Shown: positions 8,261-17,346 of the stretch, one piece after another
How positions within the stretch are numbered: position 1 is the stretch's first letter
Layout: each line of letters begins with the position of its first letter
NCBI GenBank assembly: GCA_946056155.1
Contig: CAMGIP010000002.1
Coordinates: 1-55,770, forward strand
DNA: 55,770 nt
Origin: an uncultured Mediterranea sp.
Lineage (GTDB): Bacteria > Bacteroidota > Bacteroidia > Bacteroidales > Bacteroidaceae
Reading direction: 5' to 3'
Translations under genes and position numbers: made by a program
Notes under the pieces: generated by a model
The model's database searches: none
Told to the model about the DNA's origin: nothing
What the model saw: only the letters and a program-made list of their open reading frames with translations

Positions 8261-11200
8261 GATACCTGAATAAGATAGTCTTTATCAACAGTGCCAATAT
8301 ACCCTATGCGGAGGTAATGCTAGACGGCAACGTGCATTTTTCTGGAACGCAGGGAGTGGGCAAGAGTACGGTGCTTAGGGCACTGCTCTTTTTCTACAAT
8401 GCCGACAAGATGAAGTTGGGCATACAGCCAGGACAGAAGTCGTTCGAGGAGTTCTACTTACGTTATGCCAACTCCTATATAGTGTATGAGGTGAAGACCG
8501 GTCACAGTGCCTACTCCATCCTGGTGGCACGCAGCCAGGGTAGGGCGGTCTTTTGGTTTATCGATGCCCCCTACCGCAAGGAGTGGCTCGTGGATGAGGA
8601 GGGACATGTGGATAGCGATTGGATACATATCCGCGGACGCATCGACAGCGGGGTGGAGGTAAGCCCGAAGATTGACACCTATGAGCTCTATCGAAACATC
8701 ATCTTCGGCAATACCCGCGACAGCCGTCACCGCTACGACAAGTATGCCCTTGTTGAGAGTTCCCGCTATCAGAACATCCCCCGCTCTATACAGAACGTCT
8801 TCCTCAACAGCAAGCTCGATGCCGACTTTGTGAAGAATACCATCATACAGTCGATGACCGACTCGGAGGAGTGCATCAAGCTGGCTCCCTACCGCAGCAA
8901 TGTGGATGAGTTCGAGCAGAAGTACAACGACATCGACTGCTGGTACCGCAAGGATGCCAATGGAGAGGTGGTGGTGAGAACCAAGGCTCAGAAGGTGATC
9001 GATACCTACCGCCTTCTGCTGGCCACGGAGGGGACGATGACACAAACCTGGCGCAAGCTGAACTTTGCAGTGGCTTATGCGCGAGGACAGATGCCTGTCA
9101 TTGAGGACGATATCAATAGCCTGCTGGCACAGCGGACCAAAATCAGGGAGAAGTTGGAGAGTGCGCAGGCCGAGTTCCAAAAGGAGCATGATGCGCTGAT
9201 GAAGAAAATCAGCACCTGTGATGTAAGGTTGGGGGATATACGTCAGAAGAGGAAAGAGTATGACCAGATGGATATCCGGGCGATGCTGGAGTTGGATGGT
9301 CAGGAGCCCCAATGGAAGGCGGAAAGGGCGCAGAAGGAGCAGCTGCTCGATACGCTTCAACGGCAGTTCCAGAGCGTAACCGACAAGTACAAGGCACTCT
9401 ATGAGGCATTGGACAGCGAATGGAAAGCGTTCCAGCTCGGACAGACGGAGGAGTTGCAGCGGCTGCGCAACGACATCCAGGACAGAAAGGAGAGGGCTCT
9501 GCTGCAACGTGACAAGAACCGACAGAGCATAGAGCTGGGTTACACAAAGTTCGTGGAGGAGTCGGACGGACGGTGGAAGATGTTGCAGGAGGAGCTGAAC
9601 CGGACAGACAAACGGTTAGCCGAACTGACCCATTGGCATCCCATGGCGAAGGAGATGGAGGCGTGCCGCGAGGAGATAAGGGGAATGCAGGCCCAACAGG
9701 TGGAGCTGCAGAGCCAGATAGTCATCAAAGGTAAGGACCTGGAGGCTTTGCGCAACAAGGGATTGAAGGAGCGGGAAGAGATAGAGCGGAAGTTTGCTCA
9801 GGAGATGGAATCGGTGCAGACGCAACTGGCTCAGACTGAAGATTGTCTGAAGGATACGGAGGAGATGCTGGCCCGTTGGAAGGGGTCACTCTACGAATGG
9901 CTCACCGAGAACAAACCGGGCTGGGAGGAGAATATCGGCAAGGTGGTGGACGAACGCGATGTACTCTATGCCCAGGGGTTGAATCCCCGATGCTGTGGCG
10001 AGGAGACTTCGCTCTTTGGCATCTCGCTCGACCTGGAGGCGATACCTACCCATCACCGTACTCCGGATGACTACCGCCGGGAACAGAAGGAGATGCAGAA
10101 GAGGCTGGAGGAGCTCAAACGGCAGAGAGCCGAACTGCAGACACAACGTCAACAGCAGCTGGAGAGCAGCAGCCGGTCGTACAAGAGCAAGATACGCGAC
10201 CTTGAAGTGGAGAAGAGTGCCCTGCGCATGGATTTAGACCAGATGCCGCTGAGAATCAAGGATGCCGAAACCAAATTGCGCTCGCTCTCGCAACAGGAGG
10301 AGGGGATGATTGCTGCGGAGAGGGAGAAACGGCAGGCAGCCTACAACGAGGCGTTGCTCAACCTGAACAAGGAGGATGAGAGCCGACGGCAGCGGAGAGC
10401 CAAGCGCGACAAGGAGCTGAAGGCGGCGGAGAGTGAATATCGTGCTGTCATACAGGAGCTACAGCGCCAGTTTGATGAGTTCAAGCAGACACAGGAGGCC
10501 GAGGCCGGCAAACGGAAATCGGCCATGGACGAACGGCGCCAACAGTTGCAGAAGCAGGAACGGGATGAATTGGTCGGGAAGGGAGCCGACACGCAGGCTA
10601 TCGAGCACTGCCGGAAGGAAATAGATCATGCACAGAAGCTGCTCAACCGTATCGAGGAGCAGAAGAGGCATGTGTATGCCTACCGCAAGGATGAGGAGGA
10701 ACTCTTCTCGCACGAGAGTGAATATCGGGAGGAGAAGCGCCGGTTGGAGGAGATGGACAGTCAGGCCTGCCAGCGCAAAGAGGACCGCTGCAAACGGTAT
10801 GAGGGTGAGCTGGGCGAAACTTCGTCCCTGCTGAAGAGGAAACAGGAAGAGCAGGAGAAGATGAAGGAGGGGCTGACCCAATACGAGCAGCTCTGCCGGG
10901 TGGAGAACACCATTCCAGAATCTTTCCTTCAGGATGATACCCAGCAGACCACCTTGCAGGGTTGTGGAGAGCTGGTAAATGAGATGCGTGGGATCATCAA
11001 CCGGAAACGGCTGAAGCAGGAGGAACTCAAACGGGCTACCAACTCGTTCAACTCCCATTTCGGTGCCAACAACACCTTCCATTTCACCACTCCCCAGTAT
11101 GATGAGGAGTATCGTGACTTTGCACAACACCTGCTTGACTTCATTGAGGATGACCGCATCGAGGAGTATCGCAAGCGGGTGAGCGAGCATTACCACACCA

Positions 11201-11916
11201 TTCTCAACAGCATATCAAGAGAGGTGGGACAGCTGATGAACCACTCGGCGGAAATCAAGGCCGTCATCAATGAGGTGAACCGCGACTTCAAGGAGCGGAA
11301 CTTTGCCGGAGTCATACGCAGCATCGAACTGCGAGCCGAGGAGTCGTCAGACCGGCTGGTCCTCCTCCTCCGTAACATACGCGACTTTACCGAGGAGAAT
11401 ATGATGAACATCGGTGAGGTGAACCTCTTCTCGGATGCCGATCACGGCAAGGTGAACGACAAGGTGGTGGAGTATCTCAAGCATTTCATGAAGCAGCTGC
11501 AGAAGGAGCCCGGACGCACCGAACTCACCCTCTCCGACACCTTCCGCCTGCAGTTCCGCATCCAGGAGAACGACAACAATACGGGATGGGTGGAGCGTAT
11601 CAGCAATGTGGGTTCCGACGGTACCGACATCTTAGTCAAGGCGATGGTCAACATCATGCTCATCAACGTCTTCAAGACCAAGGCTTCTCGCAAGAACGGT
11701 GACTTCATCATCCATTGCATGATGGATGAGATTGGCAAGCTCCATCCGAGTAACGTGAGCGGCATCCTGCAGTTTGCCAATGTGCGCAACATCTACCTCA
11801 TCAATAGCTCACCCATGGGCTACAATGCGGACATCTACCGGTATAACTATCTGCTGACCAAGGACAGCAAGTCACAGACACACGTGAGGCGTTTGGTGAC
11901 TATCAACCGGAACTGA
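8257..11916 (+). CDS. jetC: Wadjet JetC SMC-like ATPase (MksB-type)
   Basis: HFSGTQGVGKSTVLRALLFFYNADK Walker A, long coiled coil, hinge around NPRCCGEETSLFGISLDL, C-terminal NVGSDGTDILVKAMVNIMLI signature and IIHCMMDEIGKLHP Walker B. Confidence 0.9.
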   Translation: MRYLNKIVFINSANIPYAEVMLDGNVHFSGTQGVGKSTVLRALLFFYNADKMKLGIQPGQKSFEEFYLRYANSYIVYEVKTGHSAYSILVARSQGRAVFWFIDAPYRKEWLVDEEGHVDSDWIHIRGRIDSGVEVSPKIDTYELYRNIIFGNTRDSRHRYDKYALVESSRYQNIPRSIQNVFLNSKLDADFVKNTIIQSMTDSEECIKLAPYRSNVDEFEQKYNDIDCWYRKDANGEVVVRTKAQKVIDTYRLLLATEGTMTQTWRKLNFAVAYARGQMPVIEDDINSLLAQRTKIREKLESAQAEFQKEHDALMKKISTCDVRLGDIRQKRKEYDQMDIRAMLELDGQEPQWKAERAQKEQLLDTLQRQFQSVTDKYKALYEALDSEWKAFQLGQTEELQRLRNDIQDRKERALLQRDKNRQSIELGYTKFVEESDGRWKMLQEELNRTDKRLAELTHWHPMAKEMEACREEIRGMQAQQVELQSQIVIKGKDLEALRNKGLKEREEIERKFAQEMESVQTQLAQTEDCLKDTEEMLARWKGSLYEWLTENKPGWEENIGKVVDERDVLYAQGLNPRCCGEETSLFGISLDLEAIPTHHRTPDDYRREQKEMQKRLEELKRQRAELQTQRQQQLESSSRSYKSKIRDLEVEKSALRMDLDQMPLRIKDAETKLRSLSQQEEGMIAAEREKRQAAYNEALLNLNKEDESRRQRRAKRDKELKAAESEYRAVIQELQRQFDEFKQTQEAEAGKRKSAMDERRQQLQKQERDELVGKGADTQAIEHCRKEIDHAQKLLNRIEEQKRHVYAYRKDEEELFSHESEYREEKRRLEEMDSQACQRKEDRCKRYEGELGETSSLLKRKQEEQEKMKEGLTQYEQLCRVENTIPESFLQDDTQQTTLQGCGELVNEMRGIINRKRLKQEELKRATNSFNSHFGANNTFHFTTPQYDEEYRDFAQHLLDFIEDDRIEEYRKRVSEHYHTILNSISREVGQLMNHSAEIKAVINEVNRDFKERNFAGVIRSIELRAEESSDRLVLLLRNIRDFTEENMMNIGEVNLFSDADHGKVNDKVVEYLKHFMKQLQKEPGRTELTLSDTFRLQFRIQENDNNTGWVERISNVGSDGTDILVKAMVNIMLINVFKTKASRKNGDFIIHCMMDEIGKLHPSNVSGILQFANVRNIYLINSSPMGYNADIYRYNYLLTKDSKSQTHVRRLVTINRN

Positions 11917-12974
11917 TGGCACTCTCTGCTACGCAGATAAGCCACCTCCAGCGACTCCTTATGGGCGAATCGGTGGCAGCCAGCCTGATGTTGAAGGGTG
12001 TGGCCGAAGAGTTGTGCAAGGAGGAACTGCTCACAGTGCGCACCCGGGGGTGCCGACGTAGCTATTCGGCAGTCAATGTGACGGCTTTACGCAACTATCT
12101 CTATACTCGCTACCCGGAGTTGCGTATGGCCGATGAGGCTTCCAGAGCTGCTGAGCCGGAGGGCAGGTCTCTTCCGCACAGGGTTTTAAATCCGGGAATG
12201 ACCCCAAATCCTGCAATAACCTCAGATCTGGTGATGAACTCAAATAATGGGTCCAACCAAGAGGTAGTCCCAAACGGGGAGATGGCATTTCATGAGGAGA
12301 GTGTCTCAGATTCGGGGATGACGTCTGATTGGAAGTTGAATCCGAAAGCAGAGCAGAGTCAGGATATTACCCGCGCCCGTCAGGCAGCTGCCACGGGTGA
12401 TTCCAAAATCTATGCCAAGCGTTCTTGTCCTGGTTTTCCGGTCAACAGCTATCAGCCTATCGCTTGTCGTCTGCATGGGGAGGAGCTGGTGGTTTATCCG
12501 CAGGAGGGCACCTTTCTCTTCATCGCTGATTGGTCCTCCTTCTGCATTCCAGCCGAAGTCATTGTGGTGGGCATAGAGAATATGGAGAGCTTCAGGATGG
12601 TGCGTGCGGAGCAGCGGCTCTTTGAGTCGATTCTTGGTCAGTCCCCCTTGCTTTTTGTCTCCCGTTACCCCCAATCCACCGATCTCCGTTTTTGGTTGCA
12701 GGGTATCAGCAATCGCTATGTCCATTTCGGGGACTTTGATCTGGCTGGTATCCATATATTTCTCACGGAGTTCTATCCCTACCTCGGTGAGCGAAGCTCA
12801 TTCCTCATTCCGCATGACTTGGAGCAACGTCTGCAACAGGGCTCCTTGGAGCGGTACAACGACCAATACCAACGGTTCTCGTCGCTGAGATCTGACCATC
12901 CCGAATTCCAACGGCTTATTGAACTTATCCATCGCTACCGGAGGGGTTACGACCAGGAGGGCTACATCGGCTGA
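11916..12974 (+). CDS. jetD: Wadjet JetD-like Toprim (TopoVI/Spo11-type) protein
   Basis: IVVGIENMESF and VHFGDFDLAGIHI Toprim acidic motifs; TGATG overlap with jetC. Confidence 0.85.
   Translation: MALSATQISHLQRLLMGESVAASLMLKGVAEELCKEELLTVRTRGCRRSYSAVNVTALRNYLYTRYPELRMADEASRAAEPEGRSLPHRVLNPGMTPNPAITSDLVMNSNNGSNQEVVPNGEMAFHEESVSDSGMTSDWKLNPKAEQSQDITRARQAAATGDSKIYAKRSCPGFPVNSYQPIACRLHGEELVVYPQEGTFLFIADWSSFCIPAEVIVVGIENMESFRMVRAEQRLFESILGQSPLLFVSRYPQSTDLRFWLQGISNRYVHFGDFDLAGIHIFLTEFYPYLGERSSFLIPHDLEQRLQQGSLERYNDQYQRFSSLRSDHPEFQRLIELIHRYRRGYDQEGYIG
12189..12350 (+). repeat. Degenerate 18-bp tandem repeat inside jetD linker
   Basis: AATCCGGGAATGACCCCA / AATCCTGCAATAACCTCA / GATCTGGTGATGAACTCA / ... 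in frame, peptide period 6 aa. Confidence 0.6.
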
Positions 12975-13040
12975 GCGCAAGTCAACAGAGATTTCAGTTG
13001 GCTTCCAAAGGCTCTTCAAACACTCTTCGTTGGACCTTCA

Positions 13041-13150
13041 AATTTCCTCAGTTGAGTTGCTGAATTTCTCCAGTTAGGGCGGAAAATTTCTCTAGTTAGG
13101 AAAAAAAATCTCGCTAACTAGGAAAAAATATTTTCCTAACTGGGATTTTT
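13041..13150. repeat. 22-bp tandem repeat array (family A), locus 1, 5 units
   Basis: Five 22-bp units with CAGTTGAG/CCAGTTAGG/CTAGTTAGG/CTAACTAGG/CTAACTGGG cores. Confidence 0.85.
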
Positions 13151-13220
13151 TGGCCCCTTTTTTGGGCTGTTTTGAGAGAAATAGCTATCTTCGCCACAAT
13201 CTTAATCCTATACTAATTAT

Positions 13221-14558
13221 ATGAAGTACCAACTGGCTATTATTGGTGGTGGACCTGCTGGGTACACCGCAGCTGAGACTGCCGGCAAGGCCGGCCTTAA
13301 GGTGGTGTTGTTCGAGAAGAGAAGCTTGGGTGGCGTCTGCCTCAACGAGGGATGTATTCCCACCAAGACTCTCCTTTACTCTGCCAAAACGTATGACGGT
13401 GCACGTCATGCACAGAAATATGCGGTCACGGTGCCCGAGGTGTCGTTTGACCTGCCCAAGATTATTGCCCGCAAACAGAAGGTGGTGCGTAAGCTGGTGC
13501 TTGGCATCAAGGGGAAATTGACCCAGGCAGGAGTGGAGCTGGTGCAGGGCGAGGCACAGCTTTTAGACGCTCACCACGTGCAGTGCGGCGAGACGGTCTA
13601 TGAATGCGACAACCTGCTGCTCTGTACCGGATCGGAGACCTTCATTCCACCCATTCCGGGACTGGAGAGCGTGCCCTATTGGACCCATCGCGATGCGTTG
13701 GACAGTAAGGTGCTGCCCAAGAGTTTAGTCATCGTGGGAGGTGGTGTCATCGGCATGGAGTTTGCCTCCTTCTTCAACAGCCTGGGAGTGGCGGTGACGG
13801 TTATCGAGATGCTTCCCGAGATTCTCGGTGGAGGCATGGATGTGGAGATGGCCGGTCTGCTGCGTGCCGAATATGCCAAGCGGGGCATACGCTTCATGCT
13901 CAGCACGAAGGTGACTGCGGTAGAGGCGGGCATTAAGGTGCACTACGAAGATGCCAACGGTGCAGGTTCGGTAGAGGCGGAGAAGCTGCTCATGAGTGTA
14001 GGCCGACGCCCAGTGATGAAGGGTTTTGGCCTAGAGAACCTGCCGCTGGAACGGAATGCACGCGGTGGCATCGTGGTGGATGAGCAGATGCGTACCTCAC
14101 TGCCCGGTGTCTATGTCTGTGGCGACCTCACCGGCTTCTCGCTGCTGGCCCATACGGCTGTGCGCGAAGGAGAAGTGGCCGTACATACCATCCTTGGCAA
14201 GGAGGATGCCATGAGCTATCGTGCCATTCCCGGCGTGGTCTATACCAATCCTGAGATTGCCGGCGTGGGAGAGACGGAAGAGTCGCTCCGCAAGAAGGAG
14301 ATTGCCCATCGGGTAGTCAAGCTGCCCATGGCCTACAGCGGACGCTTCGTGGCGGAGAACGAAGGGGTCAATGGGGTGTGCAAACTGCTGATTGCAGAGG
14401 ATGATACGCTACTCGGTGCACATCTCTTCGGCAACCCTGCTTCGGAAATCATTGCCCTGGCAGGTATGGCCATTGAACTGAAGCTCACCACCGAGCAGTG
14501 GAAACGGATGGTCATTCCTCACCCTACCGTGGGTGAAATCTTCCGCGAGGCACTGTGA
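13221..14558 (+). CDS. lpdA: Dihydrolipoyl dehydrogenase
   Basis: GGGPAGYTAAETAGKAGLKV, GGVCLNEGCIPTKTLL redox motif, C-terminal HPTVGEIFREAL. Confidence 0.93.
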   Translation: MKYQLAIIGGGPAGYTAAETAGKAGLKVVLFEKRSLGGVCLNEGCIPTKTLLYSAKTYDGARHAQKYAVTVPEVSFDLPKIIARKQKVVRKLVLGIKGKLTQAGVELVQGEAQLLDAHHVQCGETVYECDNLLLCTGSETFIPPIPGLESVPYWTHRDALDSKVLPKSLVIVGGGVIGMEFASFFNSLGVAVTVIEMLPEILGGGMDVEMAGLLRAEYAKRGIRFMLSTKVTAVEAGIKVHYEDANGAGSVEAEKLLMSVGRRPVMKGFGLENLPLERNARGGIVVDEQMRTSLPGVYVCGDLTGFSLLAHTAVREGEVAVHTILGKEDAMSYRAIPGVVYTNPEIAGVGETEESLRKKEIAHRVVKLPMAYSGRFVAENEGVNGVCKLLIAEDDTLLGAHLFGNPASEIIALAGMAIELKLTTEQWKRMVIPHPTVGEIFREAL

Positions 14559-14653
14559 GTAACTTAGTAAACTGCCATGTTTGATCAGGCATGTATGCCT
14601 CTATGGTTCGACATGTGCAGGTGTGTGTAATACAGATATCTGAATCAGAATAG

Positions 14654-16273
14654 ATGAAACATCTCATCCTGAATAGTTGGTTAGGGCTGGCACTCTCCCT
14701 CTCCCCGCTGGGGGGGCTGGGGCAGTTGCCTGCCTCCTTTGATGGCATTGAAACAGCTGCCGTCTCGTCACTATCGACAGATACAGTGGCTCTTGATATA
14801 CCTACGCAGTTTCCCCTCTGCTCCTCCGACAGTCTCTATGCCGCCCATTTCGATTCGTTGGTGGTGAAATGGTTGCCCAAGGGAGCCAATGTGGCCATCT
14901 ATGCTTACGACCTGACCGAGCGTAAGCCGCTTTATGCCTATCAGGCGGATAAGTTGGGGCGTCCGGCCAGCAACATGAAACTACTGACGACCATCACGGC
15001 CATGGATCGTGCAGAGGGGAATGACCCTTTCTTCACCGAAGTGTGGATGGAAGGGGAGATGAAGCAGGGTGTAGAATCCGGAGAGGTAAGGGGGGATACC
15101 TTGGTAGGCAATCTCTATGTAGTGGGAGGTATGGATCCTGAGTTTGACGATGCGGCTATGGACTCCTTGGTGGAGAGGGTAGCGCGCAGGCATTTCCGGG
15201 TGATTCGGGGTACCATCTATGGCGACCGATCGATGCGCGACTCCATTCCTTACGGCAACGGGTGGTGTTGGGACGACATCCCCTACGACTACCAGCCCCA
15301 GCTCTCTCCGCTGATGTTTGCCAAAGGGGTGGTGGAAGTAAAAGCCAATCCAGGAAAAAGGGGCAAACCGGCCCGGATAACGCTCTCACCTGTCTCTACC
15401 TATTATAATATGGAGAACCGTACGTTCAGCCATACTCCCGAGGCGGGAGATTTTGAGGTGACGCGCAACTGGCTGCAGCAGGGTAACCGCATCCTCGTAA
15501 GGGGCAATGTGGAGAGGCAGCGGAGTGGGGCGGTGACGCTCCATGCTCCCGAGAGCTACTTCATGCACACCTTTGTGGAACGGCTGATGGCTAAGGGAAT
15601 ACAACTGATTGACCCGCAGACAGGAAAGCAGCTAACAGTACCTACGTGGCAATGGGCTGAACGGACAGACAACGGCAAGCAACGTTGCATTGCCCGTTAC
15701 GAAACGGCTATGCAGCAGGTGGTGGACCGGGTGATGAAGGAGAGTGACAACCTCAATACGGAGGCCTTGCTCACTCGATTGGGTATGCAGGCAACAGGAC
15801 ATCGGCATGTACATGCTGAAGATGGACTGGAAGCGGTGAGGGAACAGATCAGGAAGGTGGGACTCAACCCGGAAGAGTATAACCTGGCCGATGGATGCGG
15901 ACTCTCCAACTATAATGCCATCTCCCCACAGCTGTTGGTGGCTTTTCTCCACTATGCCTACCACCGTTCAGACCTCTTCCGCAAGCTATACAAGGCTCTC
16001 CCCGTGGCAGGAGTGGATGGTACGTTGAAGGGGCGGATGAAAAAGGGCTCGCCTGCTTATCGGAATGTACATGCCAAGACCGGTACCATCTCCGCCATCA
16101 GCTCCCTATCAGGGTATCTGCAGGGGCGCAACGGCCACTGGATAGCCTTCTCCATCATGAACCAGAACCAGCTGTCAGGCAGTGAGGCCCGCCGGATGCA
16201 GGACAAGCTCTGTGAAGAGTTTATTCTTCGTTGTTGCGGTAGCGGGCCGGTGACATCCCCAAGTGAGCCTTGA
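14654..16273 (+). CDS. dacB: D-alanyl-D-alanine carboxypeptidase/endopeptidase (PBP4 family)
   Basis: GRPASNMKLLTT (SxxK), SDNLNTEALL (SxN), VHAKTGTISAISSLSGYL (KTG). Confidence 0.9.
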   Translation: MKHLILNSWLGLALSLSPLGGLGQLPASFDGIETAAVSSLSTDTVALDIPTQFPLCSSDSLYAAHFDSLVVKWLPKGANVAIYAYDLTERKPLYAYQADKLGRPASNMKLLTTITAMDRAEGNDPFFTEVWMEGEMKQGVESGEVRGDTLVGNLYVVGGMDPEFDDAAMDSLVERVARRHFRVIRGTIYGDRSMRDSIPYGNGWCWDDIPYDYQPQLSPLMFAKGVVEVKANPGKRGKPARITLSPVSTYYNMENRTFSHTPEAGDFEVTRNWLQQGNRILVRGNVERQRSGAVTLHAPESYFMHTFVERLMAKGIQLIDPQTGKQLTVPTWQWAERTDNGKQRCIARYETAMQQVVDRVMKESDNLNTEALLTRLGMQATGHRHVHAEDGLEAVREQIRKVGLNPEEYNLADGCGLSNYNAISPQLLVAFLHYAYHRSDLFRKLYKALPVAGVDGTLKGRMKKGSPAYRNVHAKTGTISAISSLSGYLQGRNGHWIAFSIMNQNQLSGSEARRMQDKLCEEFILRCCGSGPVTSPSEP

Positions 16274-17123
16274 CATACTTACCGAAGAAAGACTGGTTGG
16301 GAAAATCGAACATCTCAGCTATCTCTTTGATACTCTGGTTGCTGTGCTTCAGCTCATATTTGATGTGCTGCATGGTGTATTCGTTGATCCAATCCAAAGC
16401 CGTACGTCCGCTGGTCTGTTTTACGACAGCAGATACATATTTGGGCGAGTAGCAGAGCAGATTGGCGTAGTAAGCCAAGGATCGGTGCCTGCCTCCATCG
16501 GCCGAGAGTGCCTCGATGAAGCGTCCGAATACCCGACGCGAGCTGGTGCGTGTATCTTCCTCTTGCTGATGTCCGATGCAGGTGAAGATATCGGAGAGAA
16601 TTTCGTAAATCAAGGCAGAGAAGATGTATTCCAGAATCTCGTTGCGGAAACGCTGACCGTTATCCTTCAGCTTCTCTGAAATAAGTCCCCCATAATAGGA
16701 TAGGATGGTGGAATGGGATGTTCCCAAATCGTGTCGAATAGGATTTTGGAACAGATAGCTGAACGTTTTCTGCATATCGATGCTTTGCTTGACCGTGCGC
16801 CGGATGAAGTCATTGGAGAATCCAATCATCTGCACCTGAGCACCCGGGCTATGCATGCCATGACAAAGTATCATGGTAGGTAGGCAGGTCAAGGTGTTGC
16901 CTGTTTCTATCTGATAGGCTTTTCCGTTGATTTCCAGTTGGAAGCGACCCTCCTTGCAAATAACGATGAGGAAAAAGTTAATTCGCACCCTCTCGTCTGC
17001 GAAGGGTGCTAACTCAATCCGGTCCGTAATCAACAGGCCGTTGCCTACGTAATTTACAAACTCTTCTGACTGCTCGAAATCCTCGATATTCAGTACTTTG
17101 ACGTTGTTGTTCTCTGTTGCCAT
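16221..17123 (-). CDS. AraC family transcriptional regulator
   Basis: C-terminal HTH ...IKEIAEMFDFPNQSFFGKYVKAHLGMSPARYR; start at internal Met. Confidence 0.9.
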   Translation of the reverse strand: MATENNNVKVLNIEDFEQSEEFVNYVGNGLLITDRIELAPFADERVRINFFLIVICKEGRFQLEINGKAYQIETGNTLTCLPTMILCHGMHSPGAQVQMIGFSNDFIRRTVKQSIDMQKTFSYLFQNPIRHDLGTSHSTILSYYGGLISEKLKDNGQRFRNEILEYIFSALIYEILSDIFTCIGHQQEEDTRTSSRRVFGRFIEALSADGGRHRSLAYYANLLCYSPKYVSAVVKQTSGRTALDWINEYTMQHIKYELKHSNQSIKEIAEMFDFPNQSFFGKYVKAHLGMSPARYRNNEE

Positions 17124-17346
17124 TGTTCTTGATTTCCTTTTTTCGGCTGCAAATATGAGGAATAATTGCACAATTTTCGTGTCCTATTCTTCGGTAAAGG
17201 TGTCCCCAATTTCATTTTTGTTCTGTTTTCGTATGTTAAAGAGTTGATAAAGGGAAAATGGGACAATTAATATGGATATTTTGTTATCTATGGAATGTTC
17301 TATTATCCTATCTTTGCGCAGTTTTTCAAAATTAGTTAAAAGGATT

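Noticed and set aside
8458-9507. 349-aa minus-strand ORF within jetC
   Set aside because: Antisense to the ATPase/coiled-coil coding sequence, L/H-rich, no independent start signals.
13151-13180. GGCCCCTTTTTTGGGC as jet operon terminator
   Set aside because: Stem of only ~4 bp with a poorly placed T tract; not strong enough to call.
14573-14589. GCCATGTTTGATCAGGC shared with 24789-24805
   Set aside because: Single 17-bp identity between an intergenic site and a coding site; plausible by chance at this window size and no flanking similarity.
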